DNA of 30,335 bases from CAZXDS01 sp964639525 (GCA_964639525.1 CAZXDS010000017.1:1-30335), one strand, 5' to 3'; positions 16,496 to 26,134 are shown, numbered from the stretch's first letter. Numbers and translations: made by a program. Notes: generated by a model not told the origin, from the letters alone.

Positions 16496-17554
16496 ATGAA
16501 AATCGGTTCTCTAAATATAGGCAGTAAACTTATCGTAGCTCCAATGGCGGAGGTTACTGATGCTCCATTTAGAAAAATTGCGAAAAAAATGGGAGCCGGA
16601 TTAACATTTACACAGATGGTTAGCGCCGATGGTGTTGCCCGCGGTCATTTTGAAACTCTTCGCCTTCTAACATTTTCCCGTGAGGAAAAGCCGATTGGCG
16701 TACAGTTGTTGGGCAATGATCCTGAAATAATTAAGGATGCCGTAAAAGAAATAATTAAATTAAAACCTGATGTAATTGATATTAATGCAGGCTGTCCGGT
16801 TAAAAAAGTGCTTTCAAAAAAAATGGGTTCCGCATTACTCAATTTGCCTGACTTATTCGGAAAAATAATCAAACAAATGGTTGATTCGTCAAACGGTATT
16901 CCGATTATTGCAAAAATGAGATTGGGAAAAGACCGGAATAATATCAATATTTTGGAAAACGCAAAAATCGCCGAAGATAACGGGGCTTCCGGAATTATAG
17001 TTCACGCACGAACTGTAGATATGCAGTATAGTGAACCGCACTTGCCCGAATGGATTAGAAAGGTTAAAGAAATTGTTAATATTCCGGTTATTGGAAACGG
17101 TTCGGTTTTTAATCCGCAAGATGCACTTGAAATGATTAAAACAACAAACTGCGATTCTGTAATTGTTGCCCGGGGCGCTTTGGGGAATCCGTTTTTATTT
17201 AGTAGATTTAATATTTTAGACGAAACAGGTACCGATCCCGGAACTCCGTCTATTGAATTAATTGAAAAAACAGTGCTTGAACACATTGAATTAATTCGTA
17301 AAGAATATGGTAGAATTTTAGGACTTACCAAAGCAAAGAAAAATATTATTTGGTATTTTAAAAGTTTAAATGGAATAAATTATTTAATTAACGAAACGCT
17401 ATCGGCAACGGAATTTGAACAATTACCAAAAGTGATTGAAAAACATATAGAAAATTTAAAAATAGGAAAATATCCTATAAATAATAAAAAAATTGAAATT
17501 GAGGAAAAATTCAAGCAGAAAATTCTTTTTTGGCTACTGAGTGATAAACCTTGA
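16496..17554 (+). CDS. dus: tRNA-dihydrouridine synthase (DusB-like)
   Basis: This FMN- and NADPH-dependent enzyme reduces uridines in tRNA D-loops. The N-terminal TIM barrel has LIVAPMAEVTDAPFR and PIGVQLLGNDP, the catalytic cysteine C100 in DINAGCPVKKV, the FMN phosphate region IGNGSVFNPQDA and ARGALGNPFLF. A helical C-terminal domain follows. The 352 residues are slightly long for DusB because of a basic tail. The gene starts after a terminator and a 127-base A+T-rich spacer, so it probably has its own promoter, although no clear TAnnTTTG is seen. rng follows 22 bases later. Confidence 0.93.
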   Translation: MKIGSLNIGSKLIVAPMAEVTDAPFRKIAKKMGAGLTFTQMVSADGVARGHFETLRLLTFSREEKPIGVQLLGNDPEIIKDAVKEIIKLKPDVIDINAGCPVKKVLSKKMGSALLNLPDLFGKIIKQMVDSSNGIPIIAKMRLGKDRNNINILENAKIAEDNGASGIIVHARTVDMQYSEPHLPEWIRKVKEIVNIPVIGNGSVFNPQDALEMIKTTNCDSVIVARGALGNPFLFSRFNILDETGTDPGTPSIELIEKTVLEHIELIRKEYGRILGLTKAKKNIIWYFKSLNGINYLINETLSATEFEQLPKVIEKHIENLKIGKYPINNKKIEIEEKFKQKILFWLLSDKP

Positions 17555-17576
17555 TAAAAAAAATTGAGAAATAAAT

Positions 17577-19154
17577 ATGTCAAAAGAAATTATTATTTCA
17601 TCTTCAACAACTCAAAACAGAGTTGCAATTACCGAAGATGAAAAACTGGTCGATTTTTTTGTGGATCATCCGGAAAAACAAAGAATGGTTGGTGATATTT
17701 ACTTTGGTAAAGTTGCCAGAGTTCTACCAGGAATACGGGCTGCGTTTATTGATATTGGAATGAAGCACGATGGTTTTTTACATTTTTCAGATATTGGAGA
17801 CAGATGGAACACTCTTGATGCAATATTGAATGATGAAATTACTGCCAAGTTAGAAGTGGATGAAGATGACGAAGATGATGAACTTGTGGAAGAAAACAGT
17901 TCTTTTAATAAAAATAAAAAACCGAACAGAACTATTCCGAAACTTACAAAAGGGCAAAAAATACTTGTTCAGATAATAAAGGAACCGGTTAAGGATAAAG
18001 GTGTTCGCGTAACGTCATCCGTTTCAATTGCAGGTAGGTTTTGTGTGGTGCTTCCGCTTGATAGCAAAGTTGGAATATCAAAAAAAATATCCGATTATCG
18101 CGAACGAAGAAGATTGAAAAGAATTGCACGGAGCATTATTCCTAAACACTTCGGCTTAATTATTAGAACTGCTGCCAAAAATCAGAGTGAAGATGCTCTA
18201 ATTAGCGACTTAAAATTTTTAATGAAGTATTGGGAACAGATTAAGAATAATGTTAAAGCCAAAACCCCTCCCTCTTTGGTTTATAGCGATTTAAGTACAA
18301 CTTCGAGTGTGATACGCGATTTGTTTACTCCTGACGTAAAAAAAATATTCATAGATTCGAAAAAATTGTATCGCGAATTAAACGAGTACGTTCAAGTTCG
18401 TCAACCTGAATTTTCTAATCGCGTTGAATACTACAGCAGCAAGCAGCCTATTTTTGACGCTTTCAAGATAGAACAGCAGATTAAAGAAATGATGGGCAGA
18501 AAAGTAATGATGCCAAGTGGCGGCTATATTTATATAGATCATACCGAGGCAATGACTGTAATAGACGTAAATAGCGGTAAGTATGCTGCTAAAAAAGAAC
18601 AGGAATTAAATTCATTAAAAACCGATTTGGAAGCAGCAAGGGAAATTGCTCGTCAGTTAAGACTGAGAGATATTGGTGGGCTTTTCGTGGTTGATTTTAT
18701 TGATCTTGAAGAGGATAAGAATCGCAAAAAAATTTATGATGAACTTAAAAAAGAATTCAGAAAAGACAGAGCAAAGGTTGCCATACTTCCAATGACTGAT
18801 TTTGGAATTATTCAAATGACGCGGGAACGTGTTCGTGAAAATATTATGCAGTCGATGAATGAAGTCTGTCCGTATTGTGCCGGAACAGGAATGCTTACAA
18901 AAAAATCGAATTTAATTTTTGATATTGAAGAATGGATTAAAAGATTTAAGATACACAGTAAAGAAAATAGTATTGTGCTTAAAGTTCATCCTTCCCTTGC
19001 AAGAAAATTGGAAGAAAATAGATTTTCAACATTGTTGAAATTAAAATTCAAATATTTTATTAGAATTAAATTGGAAATAGACGAATCAATGAGTCCTTCA
19101 ATTTATAAAATGTATTCTCGCAAAACCGGCGAAGATATAACAACAGACTTTTAA
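17577..19154 (+). CDS. rng: ribonuclease G/E family endonuclease
   Basis: This is an RNA 5'-end-sensing endonuclease that matures rRNA and decays mRNA. Residues about 35-135 form the S1 domain, interrupted by an acidic then lysine/asparagine-rich insertion (about 87-120). The DNase I-like catalytic domain carries the metal-binding aspartates D330 (TVIDVNSGK) and D373 (VVDFIDLEE). The zinc-link cysteines are C431 and C434 (CPYCAGTG). There is no long C-terminal scaffold, so it is the RNase G form (525 residues). The ATG is chosen because the SKEIIISSS start is family-like. Confidence 0.94.
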   Translation: MSKEIIISSSTTQNRVAITEDEKLVDFFVDHPEKQRMVGDIYFGKVARVLPGIRAAFIDIGMKHDGFLHFSDIGDRWNTLDAILNDEITAKLEVDEDDEDDELVEENSSFNKNKKPNRTIPKLTKGQKILVQIIKEPVKDKGVRVTSSVSIAGRFCVVLPLDSKVGISKKISDYRERRRLKRIARSIIPKHFGLIIRTAAKNQSEDALISDLKFLMKYWEQIKNNVKAKTPPSLVYSDLSTTSSVIRDLFTPDVKKIFIDSKKLYRELNEYVQVRQPEFSNRVEYYSSKQPIFDAFKIEQQIKEMMGRKVMMPSGGYIYIDHTEAMTVIDVNSGKYAAKKEQELNSLKTDLEAAREIARQLRLRDIGGLFVVDFIDLEEDKNRKKIYDELKKEFRKDRAKVAILPMTDFGIIQMTRERVRENIMQSMNEVCPYCAGTGMLTKKSNLIFDIEEWIKRFKIHSKENSIVLKVHPSLARKLEENRFSTLLKLKFKYFIRIKLEIDESMSPSIYKMYSRKTGEDITTDF

Positions 19155-19175
19155 ATTATAGATAAAGGAAAAATT

Positions 19176-19826
19176 ATGAAATTTTTTATTGACACAGCAA
19201 ATATTGATGAAATTAAAGAAGCCGCTTCTTTCGGAATGGTTGACGGAGTTACAACAAATCCTTCTCTTGTTGCAAAAGAAGGCAAAGATTTCAAACAGCT
19301 TTTAAACGAAATTGTTGAAGTTGTTGACGGACCAATCAGCGCGGAAGTTGTTTCTACAAATTACGAAGGAATGATGAAAGAGGCACGTGAATTAGCTGCA
19401 ATTCATAAAAATATTGTTGTAAAAATTCCTTTAATTAAGGAAGGATTAAAAGCAGTAAAATCCTTAACGGAAGAGGGAATTAAAACAAATGTTACGCTTT
19501 GTTTTTCACCGACACAAGCACTAATGGCAGCAAAAGCCGGAGCAACTTACATTAGTCCTTTTGTCGGGCGTTTGGACGATATCAGCCACGACGGAATGCA
19601 GTTGATTGAACAAATAATTCAAATTTATGATAATTACGGATTTGAGACGGAGGTTTTGGTTGCAAGCGTTCGTCATCCCATGCACGTTGTGCAGGCTGCT
19701 TTAATGGGTGCTGATGTTGCTACAATTCCTTTTTCGGTTATAGATAAACTTTTTAATCATCCTTTAACAACAAAAGGATTGGATAAATTTTTAAGTGATT
19801 GGAAAAAATTAGAGGAAAGTAAATAA
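19176..19826 (+). CDS. transaldolase (TalC/fructose-6-phosphate aldolase-like)
   Basis: This is a TIM-barrel aldolase of the small transaldolase subfamily (216 residues), either in the non-oxidative pentose phosphate pathway or acting as fructose-6-phosphate aldolase. The start MKFFIDTANIDEI and the segment VDGVTTNPSLVAKEG are diagnostic. The Schiff-base lysine is K83 in NIVVKIPLIKEG, followed by TNVTLCFSPTQAL and SPFVGRLDDI. An AAAGGA Shine-Dalgarno sequence precedes the ATG. Which of the two activities it has cannot be told safely; in related bacteria it is usually the transaldolase. gcvT begins one base after the stop. Confidence 0.92.
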   Translation: MKFFIDTANIDEIKEAASFGMVDGVTTNPSLVAKEGKDFKQLLNEIVEVVDGPISAEVVSTNYEGMMKEARELAAIHKNIVVKIPLIKEGLKAVKSLTEEGIKTNVTLCFSPTQALMAAKAGATYISPFVGRLDDISHDGMQLIEQIIQIYDNYGFETEVLVASVRHPMHVVQAALMGADVATIPFSVIDKLFNHPLTTKGLDKFLSDWKKLEESK

Positions 19827-19827
19827 G

Positions 19828-20913
19828 ATGAAAAAGACGAAGTTTTATGAAATTCATAAAAACCTTGGTGCAAAGTTAGTTGAGTTTGCCGGATACGAAA
19901 TGCCGGTGCAGTATTCTTCAATTATTGATGAGCATAATGCAGTTCGCAATTCCGTGGGTGTATTTGATGTTTCGCACATGGGGGAAGTGATTGTTAAAGG
20001 GGAAAAGGCTTTGGATTTTGTACAAAAAATCACGACTAATAATGCCGCAAATCTTGTTCCGGGTCGAATTCAATATTCTGCTATGTGTTACAAAGATGGC
20101 GGCATTGTTGATGATTTGCTCGTTTATAAAATGACAGATGAAGAGTATATGCTGGTTATAAACGCTTCTAATATAGATAAAGATTTTGCTTGGATGAATG
20201 AGAATAATGAATTCGGCGTAAGTTTGGATAATCAAAGTGATGATTTTTCCTTGCTCGCAGTTCAAGGACCAAACGCATTGAAAGTTGTTAGCAAAATATG
20301 TGATACATCACTCGACGATTTGGAATATTATCATTACTTAAAAGCAAAAATTGCCGGAATTGAAATGATAGTTTCACGAACAGGTTATACAGGCGAGTTA
20401 GGTTATGAACTTTATTTCAAAGGTTCCGTAGCGGAAGCTGAAACTGTTTGGAATGCTGTTTTTGAAAGCGGCAGGGAATTTGATATTAAACCGACCGGAC
20501 TCGGAGCTCGTGATTCTTTACGTTTGGAAATGGGTTATTGTTTATACGGAAATGATATTGACAAAACCACAAATCCTTTGGAAGCGGGACTTGGCTGGAT
20601 TACAAAAATGAAAAAAGGCAAGTTTAACGCCAGTGATGTTCTAACAAATGTAAAGTCCGAAGGATTAAAACGCAAACTTGTTCCTATTATTTCAGAGCAT
20701 AAAGCATTTCCGCGCCACGGCTATGATTTAACTGTAAACGGTAAAGTAATTGGACACATAACAAGTGGAACTGTTAGTCCTGTCCTTGGTAAACCAATTG
20801 CTCTGGGATATGTGGATATTGAATTTGCAGCACCTGGAACAAGTATAAACTTTTTAATTCGCGGCAAAGAAATTCCTGCTGTGGTTACTAAATTACCTTT
20901 TGTTAAAAAATAG
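19828..20913 (+). CDS. gcvT: aminomethyltransferase, glycine cleavage T protein
   Basis: The T protein moves the methylene unit of glycine from the H protein lipoyl arm to tetrahydrofolate. The 361 residues are complete, with FAGYEMPVQYSSI, VGVFDVSHMGEV, the folate-site region YKDGGIVDDLLVYK, SRTGYTGELGYELY and GLGARDSLRLEMGYCLYG. The C-terminal barrel ends with ALGYVDIEFAAPGT. The gene is one base from the transaldolase stop, so it is cotranscribed. The H and P proteins are not in this window, which is normal for scattered gcv genes in this lineage. Confidence 0.96.
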   Translation: MKKTKFYEIHKNLGAKLVEFAGYEMPVQYSSIIDEHNAVRNSVGVFDVSHMGEVIVKGEKALDFVQKITTNNAANLVPGRIQYSAMCYKDGGIVDDLLVYKMTDEEYMLVINASNIDKDFAWMNENNEFGVSLDNQSDDFSLLAVQGPNALKVVSKICDTSLDDLEYYHYLKAKIAGIEMIVSRTGYTGELGYELYFKGSVAEAETVWNAVFESGREFDIKPTGLGARDSLRLEMGYCLYGNDIDKTTNPLEAGLGWITKMKKGKFNASDVLTNVKSEGLKRKLVPIISEHKAFPRHGYDLTVNGKVIGHITSGTVSPVLGKPIALGYVDIEFAAPGTSINFLIRGKEIPAVVTKLPFVKK

Positions 20914-20953
20914 AAATTCCATTGCTGTAAATAATATTCTGTTTATTAGTTTA

Positions 20954-20977
20954 ACTATTTTGAAATGACAAAATAGT
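20954..20977. repeat. perfect inverted repeat upstream of the comB-like gene
   Basis: ACTATTTTG at 20954-20962 and CAAAATAGT at 20969-20977 are perfect nine-base arms around AAATGA. There is no T-run on the plus strand after it. It lies 36 bases before the start of the next gene and 40 bases after gcvT. It could be an operator or a weak RNA hairpin closing the gcvT transcript. Confidence 0.55.
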
Positions 20978-21013
20978 AATTAAATAATTAAAATTTTGAT
21001 GGATTAATTTAAA

Positions 21014-21739
21014 ATGCGAATACACACTTTACTTTCGCCGTTAAATGTGGATGAATTATATTTTACGGACAAAACGGCTGTAGTGATTGATGTTTTAAGA
21101 ACAACAACTGTGATAACGACTGCACTTTTAAACGGTGCCAAAGAAATAACTCCTGTAAACTCAATTGAGTTTGCAATGAAAATATCAGGTGGAGGACACG
21201 TTCTACTTGGTGGAGAAAGAAATACTAAAATGATTGAGGGCTTTAATCTTGGCAATTCACCAATAGAATATTCAAGTGAAAATGTTGAGGGTAAATCAAT
21301 TATACATTTTACGACTAACGGTTCGGGTTCAATAGTTAGAACCAAATTTGCCGAAAATACATTTATTGGCTGTTTCAATAATTTACAGGGACTTGCTGAA
21401 CATTTATTAAGTTTAAATAAAGATATAGAAATTCTCTGTTCAGGCTCGCACGGAATGTTTTGTCTTGAGGACACAGTTTGTGCCGGTAAGTTGATTAGAA
21501 AAATTCAAAAGTTGAACGGCAGCATTGAACTTTCGGATGCTTCAAAAGCGAGCCTTGAATTGAATGCTTCTTTCGGTAAAAATATTCATGAAATGCTTAC
21601 TGAAAGTGAACATGGTAAAATGTTAATTGAAAATGGTTTTGAAGACGATATTCGATATTGTTCGGAACTTGATGTTACGGATTTAGTTCCGGTATTTCAA
21701 TCAGGTGTAATTAAACCATTTGCAATTGAAGCTGATTAA
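21014..21739 (+). CDS. comB: 2-phosphosulfolactate phosphatase family protein (ComB-like)
   Basis: The 241 residues belong to the ComB family, which in methanogens dephosphorylates 2-phospho-3-sulfolactate in coenzyme M synthesis. Recognisable segments are TAVVIDVLRTTTVITTALLNGAKEI, with its acidic and TTT residues, LLGGERNTKMIEGFNLGNSP, and the glycine/serine-rich FTTNGSGSIV. Later there are CSGSHGMFCLEDTVCAG and a helical tail. Bacterial homologues are common although most do not make coenzyme M, so the true substrate is uncertain. No comA, comC or sulfolactate gene is near; the neighbours are gcvT and ftsK. The gene is single, with a hairpin upstream. Confidence 0.85.
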   Translation: MRIHTLLSPLNVDELYFTDKTAVVIDVLRTTTVITTALLNGAKEITPVNSIEFAMKISGGGHVLLGGERNTKMIEGFNLGNSPIEYSSENVEGKSIIHFTTNGSGSIVRTKFAENTFIGCFNNLQGLAEHLLSLNKDIEILCSGSHGMFCLEDTVCAGKLIRKIQKLNGSIELSDASKASLELNASFGKNIHEMLTESEHGKMLIENGFEDDIRYCSELDVTDLVPVFQSGVIKPFAIEAD

Positions 21740-21880
21740 TATTTTTAATTTATGCTTGTGTTATTATTAAAAGTAGTTTAACCATTTTTTTGATTGTGGA
21801 TTACGCTTCTTAAGAATGTTTGGGCATGGAATAAAAAAGGAAAAATAATTGTTCATAATTCAGATTTGATAATTTAGTTT

Positions 21881-24379
21881 ATGGCGATAAAGAAAAAAAA
21901 ATCGATAAAACCAACTGTAAAAAAAAAGGAAGCGTCTCCTTTTTTAATACCATTGGAAAAGAAGAAGAAAATTCTTGGTGTAACAATGATAGTTTTGGCA
22001 TTGTTACTTTTTCTTTCTATTCTTTCTTATTCTCGTGTTGATGAAGCAAATCTCACCGGTTTTTTAGATATTTTCCGTGTGTTCTCTTCCGATGCCGATA
22101 TTGTTAAAAAGATGGTAGAAATTCATAATTGGCTTGGAATTTTTGGAGCTTACACTTCTTATTTCTTCATCAATTCTACTCTCGGATATTTTTCGCTTGT
22201 ATTTCCGGTAATGTTATTTATTTGGGGATACTCTGTTGTTCGTAATCAGACTTACAAATTGATTGTTTACGTCTCAAATTTCTTATTAGCACTTGCGGTT
22301 ATACTTTCTTCTTTTTTTGGACTCTTGCGTTTTCAACTCGGTATTTTTACAGATGTAAATGAACTGTCGGGAAATGTAGGTGGTTTTTTCGGCACTGCAA
22401 TCGGAAGGCTTCTCGGCGGACTCGGCGGCACTATATTTTTATCTGCACTTTTATTTTTATCTCTCTTTATAGTTTTTGATTTTACTTTCGGAGGCGTTTC
22501 CAATTTTGTAAAAAAAATGCTTGGAATGAACGGTGAAGATGGAATATCGGTAAATAAAGCGAAAGGGGAAAAGTCCGAAGGAAATCTTGATAAAATAAAA
22601 AACCTTCGAAAAAGAAAATCAAAGAAGTCTGTTGAACAAAATCCGAAACAGGAAAATCCATTGCTTGGCAATCAACCGGAAATTTTTTCAGATAAAGAAG
22701 ATACACGCATTACAATTTTAAAACCCGATGGCGAAGGTATAATTGATTTAACAAATGAACCGTCGAAAAAAAAGAAAAATTCAAGTGCTAAGGAGAATAC
22801 TAAACCGCAGAAAGAAAAACAAATTGATGATGATATTCTTCCGGAGATTGATGTTGTACACGAATCGGTTCTTCCTGAGCAGTGGGAAGAAGAAATAAAT
22901 TTCGAACCGCCAACAATTGAGCTGCTTTCAAAACCGAGTGCTGAGGACATTAAAATTCCTGAGGATGAATTAAAGCATAACGCAGAGTTGCTGAAACAGA
23001 AGCTCCAATTATTTGATATTAAAATTGAAGATATTTCCGTTACTCCCGGTCCGGTTGTAACTCTTTACGAAATTGTTCCGTCTCCAGGTGTAAAAATCAG
23101 TAGAATTGTAAGTTTGGAAAACGATATTGCTCTTGCATTGGCAGCTCGCGGAATTAGAATTATTGCGCCTATTCCGGGCAAAAGTGCAATTGGTGTTGAA
23201 ATACCGAATGCCAAGCCGGCTCTTGTCAGTGCTTATTCGGTTCTTGCAAAAATTAGTTTGTCCAAAGCTGAACTTCCGCTTGCACTCGGTAAAACTATTT
23301 CCGGTGATATTTACATTACCGATTTGGCTACTATGCCGCATTTGCTGATTGCAGGATCTACAGGCTCCGGCAAAAGTGTCGGGATAAATATGATTATTAC
23401 CAGTCTTCTTTTCGCAAAACATCCGTCGGAAATAAAATTTGTGATAGTTGATCCTAAAAAAATCGAACTTTCATTTTACCGAAAATTGAACAAACATTAT
23501 CTTGCTATTTCTCCCGATCTTGATGAAGAAATAATCACCATGCCGCAGAATGCTTTACTTGCCTTAAAAGCTGTTGAATACGAAATGGATAAGCGTTATG
23601 ATAAACTTGCAAAAGTTGGTGTTCGTAATATTGTGGATTACAATAAGAAAATTAAAAATCCCAAAACCAAGCCGATGGATACCGATAAAATGAAGCATTA
23701 TAAAATGCCTTATATTATAACTGTTATTGATGAGTTAGCGGATTTAATGATGACATCAGGCAAGGAAGTTGAAGAGCCGATTACACGAATTGCACAACTT
23801 GCACGAGCTGTGGGCATTCATTTAATTGTTGCTACGCAGCGTCCATCTGTAAATGTAATAACCGGAACAATAAAAGCAAACTTCGGTGCCCGCATTGCAT
23901 ATCAGGCTGCTTCGAGAATTGATTCGCGTACAATACTTGATATGAAAGGAGCAGAACAATTACTTGGACGAGGCGATATGTTGTTTCTTCCGGGAGGAAT
24001 GCCGAAACCTGTAAGAATTCAGAATGCGTTTATTTCAACCGAAGAAGTTGAGAAGATAACCAATTTTATTTATGTGCAGGAAGGTTATTCCAAAAGATTT
24101 TTTCTGCCGTCAATGTTTGAAAAGAAATCGAGAGGCAGCGGAAGCCTTCTTGCCGATGTTGATCCGATGTTCAATGAAGCAGCGGAAGTTATTGTACGAC
24201 ACCAGCAAGGTTCTGTTTCATTGCTTCAAAGAAGATTAAAACTTGGTTACGCAAGGGCTGCAAGAATTGTTGATCAACTTGAGGAAGCCGGAGTTGTCGG
24301 TCCTTCAATGGGAAGCAAAGCAAGAGACGTTCTTGTTGAAAATGAAGATCAGCTTGATGCAATTTTGAGGTCATTGTAA
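21881..24379 (+). CDS. ftsK: DNA translocase FtsK
   Basis: FtsK is a membrane-anchored DNA pump at the division septum that clears the terminus and activates XerCD at dif. The 832 residues begin with a lysine-rich cytoplasmic start, then about four membrane helices (near residues 30-49, 85-118, 128-150 and 180-203). A charged linker of about 150 residues follows. The motor has Walker A GSTGSGKS at residues 492-499 and Walker B in ITVIDELADLMM. The C-terminal gamma winged helix begins near DPMFNEAAEVIVRHQQG and would read KOPS-like DNA signals. Its stop overlaps the start of the next gene by one base (TAATG). Confidence 0.97.
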   Translation: MAIKKKKSIKPTVKKKEASPFLIPLEKKKKILGVTMIVLALLLFLSILSYSRVDEANLTGFLDIFRVFSSDADIVKKMVEIHNWLGIFGAYTSYFFINSTLGYFSLVFPVMLFIWGYSVVRNQTYKLIVYVSNFLLALAVILSSFFGLLRFQLGIFTDVNELSGNVGGFFGTAIGRLLGGLGGTIFLSALLFLSLFIVFDFTFGGVSNFVKKMLGMNGEDGISVNKAKGEKSEGNLDKIKNLRKRKSKKSVEQNPKQENPLLGNQPEIFSDKEDTRITILKPDGEGIIDLTNEPSKKKKNSSAKENTKPQKEKQIDDDILPEIDVVHESVLPEQWEEEINFEPPTIELLSKPSAEDIKIPEDELKHNAELLKQKLQLFDIKIEDISVTPGPVVTLYEIVPSPGVKISRIVSLENDIALALAARGIRIIAPIPGKSAIGVEIPNAKPALVSAYSVLAKISLSKAELPLALGKTISGDIYITDLATMPHLLIAGSTGSGKSVGINMIITSLLFAKHPSEIKFVIVDPKKIELSFYRKLNKHYLAISPDLDEEIITMPQNALLALKAVEYEMDKRYDKLAKVGVRNIVDYNKKIKNPKTKPMDTDKMKHYKMPYIITVIDELADLMMTSGKEVEEPITRIAQLARAVGIHLIVATQRPSVNVITGTIKANFGARIAYQAASRIDSRTILDMKGAEQLLGRGDMLFLPGGMPKPVRIQNAFISTEEVEKITNFIYVQEGYSKRFFLPSMFEKKSRGSGSLLADVDPMFNEAAEVIVRHQQGSVSLLQRRLKLGYARAARIVDQLEEAGVVGPSMGSKARDVLVENEDQLDAILRSL

Positions 24380-24996
24380 TGAAAATTAGAATTGTGTGGT
24401 TTTTAATTTTTCTGTTTCTTTCCCAATTTGTGCTAAATGCACAGACTGCAAATGAGTTATTAATAAAACTTCAAAATAAATTTGATAAAGTTGAAGATTT
24501 TACAGCCGATTATTCCGGATTTGTTAAATCAAAAAAAGGTAATATTTATCGATTTGACGGAGAAGTTTTTTATAAGAAATCAAAAAAAATAAAAATTATA
24601 ACAAAGCGAAGAGTGATTGTTTCTGACGGAATTTCACTTTGGACTTATGATAAAAAACTTAAAAGAGTTGTTATTTCTGATCCAAACGATAACCCCAATC
24701 CAATTTCAATAGAAACTTATCTTTACGATTATTCTAAACTCTGCAATGTTGAAAAATTAGAAAGCTCAATATCAGGAATGTTGGGAATTAGATTAGTTCC
24801 TCATTCAAAGAAGATTAAGTTCAAGTATGCAAACATTTGGTTTTCCCGAAACTTTTTTATATCTAAAATTGAAATGGTAAATAGAAGCTCAACCTACACT
24901 GTTAGTCTTAACAAGATAAGATTAAACGTAAAACTTAAAAATTCCGCTTTTAAATATGAAATCACAAAAGGAGTAAAAGTAGTTGATCTCCGATAA
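24379..24996 (+). CDS. LolA-like outer-membrane lipoprotein carrier
   Basis: This is a periplasmic protein of 205 residues with a Sec signal peptide (IVWFLIFLFLSQFVLNAQ, cleavage probably after NAQ near residue 22). It is followed by a LolA-like half-barrel: NELLIKLQNKFDKVEDFTADY, DGEVFYKKSKKIKI and DGISLWTYDKKLKRVVI. In proteobacteria LolA ferries lipoproteins to the outer membrane; here that role is inferred from fold similarity and from the ftsK-lolA neighbourhood seen in many bacteria. The ATG overlaps the ftsK TAA by one base. The downstream membrane-protein gene overlaps its 3' end by 14 bases. Confidence 0.8.
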   Translation: MKIRIVWFLIFLFLSQFVLNAQTANELLIKLQNKFDKVEDFTADYSGFVKSKKGNIYRFDGEVFYKKSKKIKIITKRRVIVSDGISLWTYDKKLKRVVISDPNDNPNPISIETYLYDYSKLCNVEKLESSISGMLGIRLVPHSKKIKFKYANIWFSRNFFISKIEMVNRSSTYTVSLNKIRLNVKLKNSAFKYEITKGVKVVDLR

Positions 24997-26059
24997 CCGC
25001 AACAAATACAAATTGAGAAAAATTTATGGCTATCTGCTGCCGTTAATTCTAACAATCATTTTTCTCTATCTCGCATTTAACAAAGTTGATTTTATGGATT
25101 TACTCGATAAACTTTCGGGCGTTTCTATAAAATGGATGCTTGTTTTCATTTCATTCTTCTTACTTTCGCATCTTGCCCGTGCTATAAGATGGAAATACAT
25201 TATTAACTCAGTTAAACCCGATGTTTCGCTTCTGAATTCATTTGGTGCTGTTATGATAGGTTATGGAATCAATTGTGCGGTGCCGCGATTGGGCGAAGTT
25301 TACCGCTCGATGTTTCTCGGTAAGTGGGAAGATATTTCACGTTCAAGTTTACTTGGTACTGTTGTGGTTGAAAGAGTTATTGACATTTTAGCTCTTGCAT
25401 TTTCGGTGCTTATTGCAGTATTGATTTTCCCGGGTGATCTATACAGCAAAATTGCTTGGTTAAAACCGACTGTTTATGCCATTTTTATTATTATGAGTTT
25501 TGCAATAATTGTATTGATTTTAACAGTCCGTTTCAAAGAAAAATTCTACAATATTATTCTAAATTTTGTTGGCAAATTTTCACCAAGCATGGCAAAAAAA
25601 ATGGCAGGCATCTTTGCGACTTTTGCAACCGGTTTTGCAAGTTTGAAAGGGACAAAAAATATTTTAATGACAATATTTTACACTTTTGTTATTATGTTTA
25701 TTTACGGGTACAATGCGTATATAGGATTTTATATGCTTGGAATGGAAAATATTTTACCTGTTTCAGTTAGTATGGGGTGGATTGTGATGACGATAAGTGC
25801 ATTCGGAATTGTTATTCCAACGCCGGGTGGAACCGGGACTTATCATTTTATTGCCATAGCCGTTCTGACAGGAATTTTTGGTTTTGGCGAAGATATTAGT
25901 GCGGCTTATGCATTTTTAACTCACATAATCGCTTATATATTATTTATTGTGATTATGTTCATTTCCTTTTATGTGGTAAATAATATTCGGAGCAGAAAGG
26001 GATTTCCAAAAGAAACTTTTTTAAGCGTGTTTAAAAATAGAGAAGTCGATAAAGGTTAG
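24983..26059 (+). CDS. flippase-like integral membrane protein (lysylphosphatidylglycerol synthase TM family)
   Basis: This is a 358-residue membrane protein of the LPG_synthase_TM (UPF0104, MprF flippase-like) family with about eight helices. Typical segments are LLSHLARAIRWKYII, YGINCAVPRLGEVYRSMFLG and VVERVIDILALAFSVL, then FGIVIPTPGGTGTYHF. The lysyl-transferase domain of MprF is missing, so it may flip or help move lipids or polyprenyl-linked substrates; the substrate is unknown. The start is a TTG at 24983 inside the lolA end, supported by AAAGGAG about ten bases upstream; no ATG fits. A stem-loop of GTTAGC and GCTAAC covers its stop codon. Confidence 0.82.
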   Translation: MISDNRNKYKLRKIYGYLLPLILTIIFLYLAFNKVDFMDLLDKLSGVSIKWMLVFISFFLLSHLARAIRWKYIINSVKPDVSLLNSFGAVMIGYGINCAVPRLGEVYRSMFLGKWEDISRSSLLGTVVVERVIDILALAFSVLIAVLIFPGDLYSKIAWLKPTVYAIFIIMSFAIIVLILTVRFKEKFYNIILNFVGKFSPSMAKKMAGIFATFATGFASLKGTKNILMTIFYTFVIMFIYGYNAYIGFYMLGMENILPVSVSMGWIVMTISAFGIVIPTPGGTGTYHFIAIAVLTGIFGFGEDISAAYAFLTHIIAYILFIVIMFISFYVVNNIRSRKGFPKETFLSVFKNREVDKG

Positions 26060-26083
26060 CTTGCTAACGAGTTTCAGGTTAGC
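26054..26083. repeat. GGTTAGC inverted/direct repeat cluster over a stop codon
   Basis: GGTTAGC at 26054-26060, GCTAAC at 26063-26068 and GGTTAGC at 26077-26083 can form two alternative six-base hairpins. The first copy contains the TAG stop of the preceding gene. No T-run follows, so it is a poor terminator. It may be a remnant of an inserted repeat or a protein-binding element. Confidence 0.5.
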
Positions 26084-26117
26084 AGGTTACTTATAGTATT
26101 ACCGGTTAAATTTTTGT

Positions 26118-26134
26118 TTTTCTTGTCAAGAAAA
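26118..26134. promoter_or_regulatory. palindromic operator-like site upstream of the outer-membrane barrel gene
   Basis: TTTTCTTG at 26118-26125 and CAAGAAAA at 26127-26134 are perfect eight-base arms with one base between them. Such a tight palindrome suits a dimeric repressor better than an RNA hairpin because the loop would be too short. It is about 140 bases before the gene at 26274. No regulator was recognised nearby. Confidence 0.45.
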
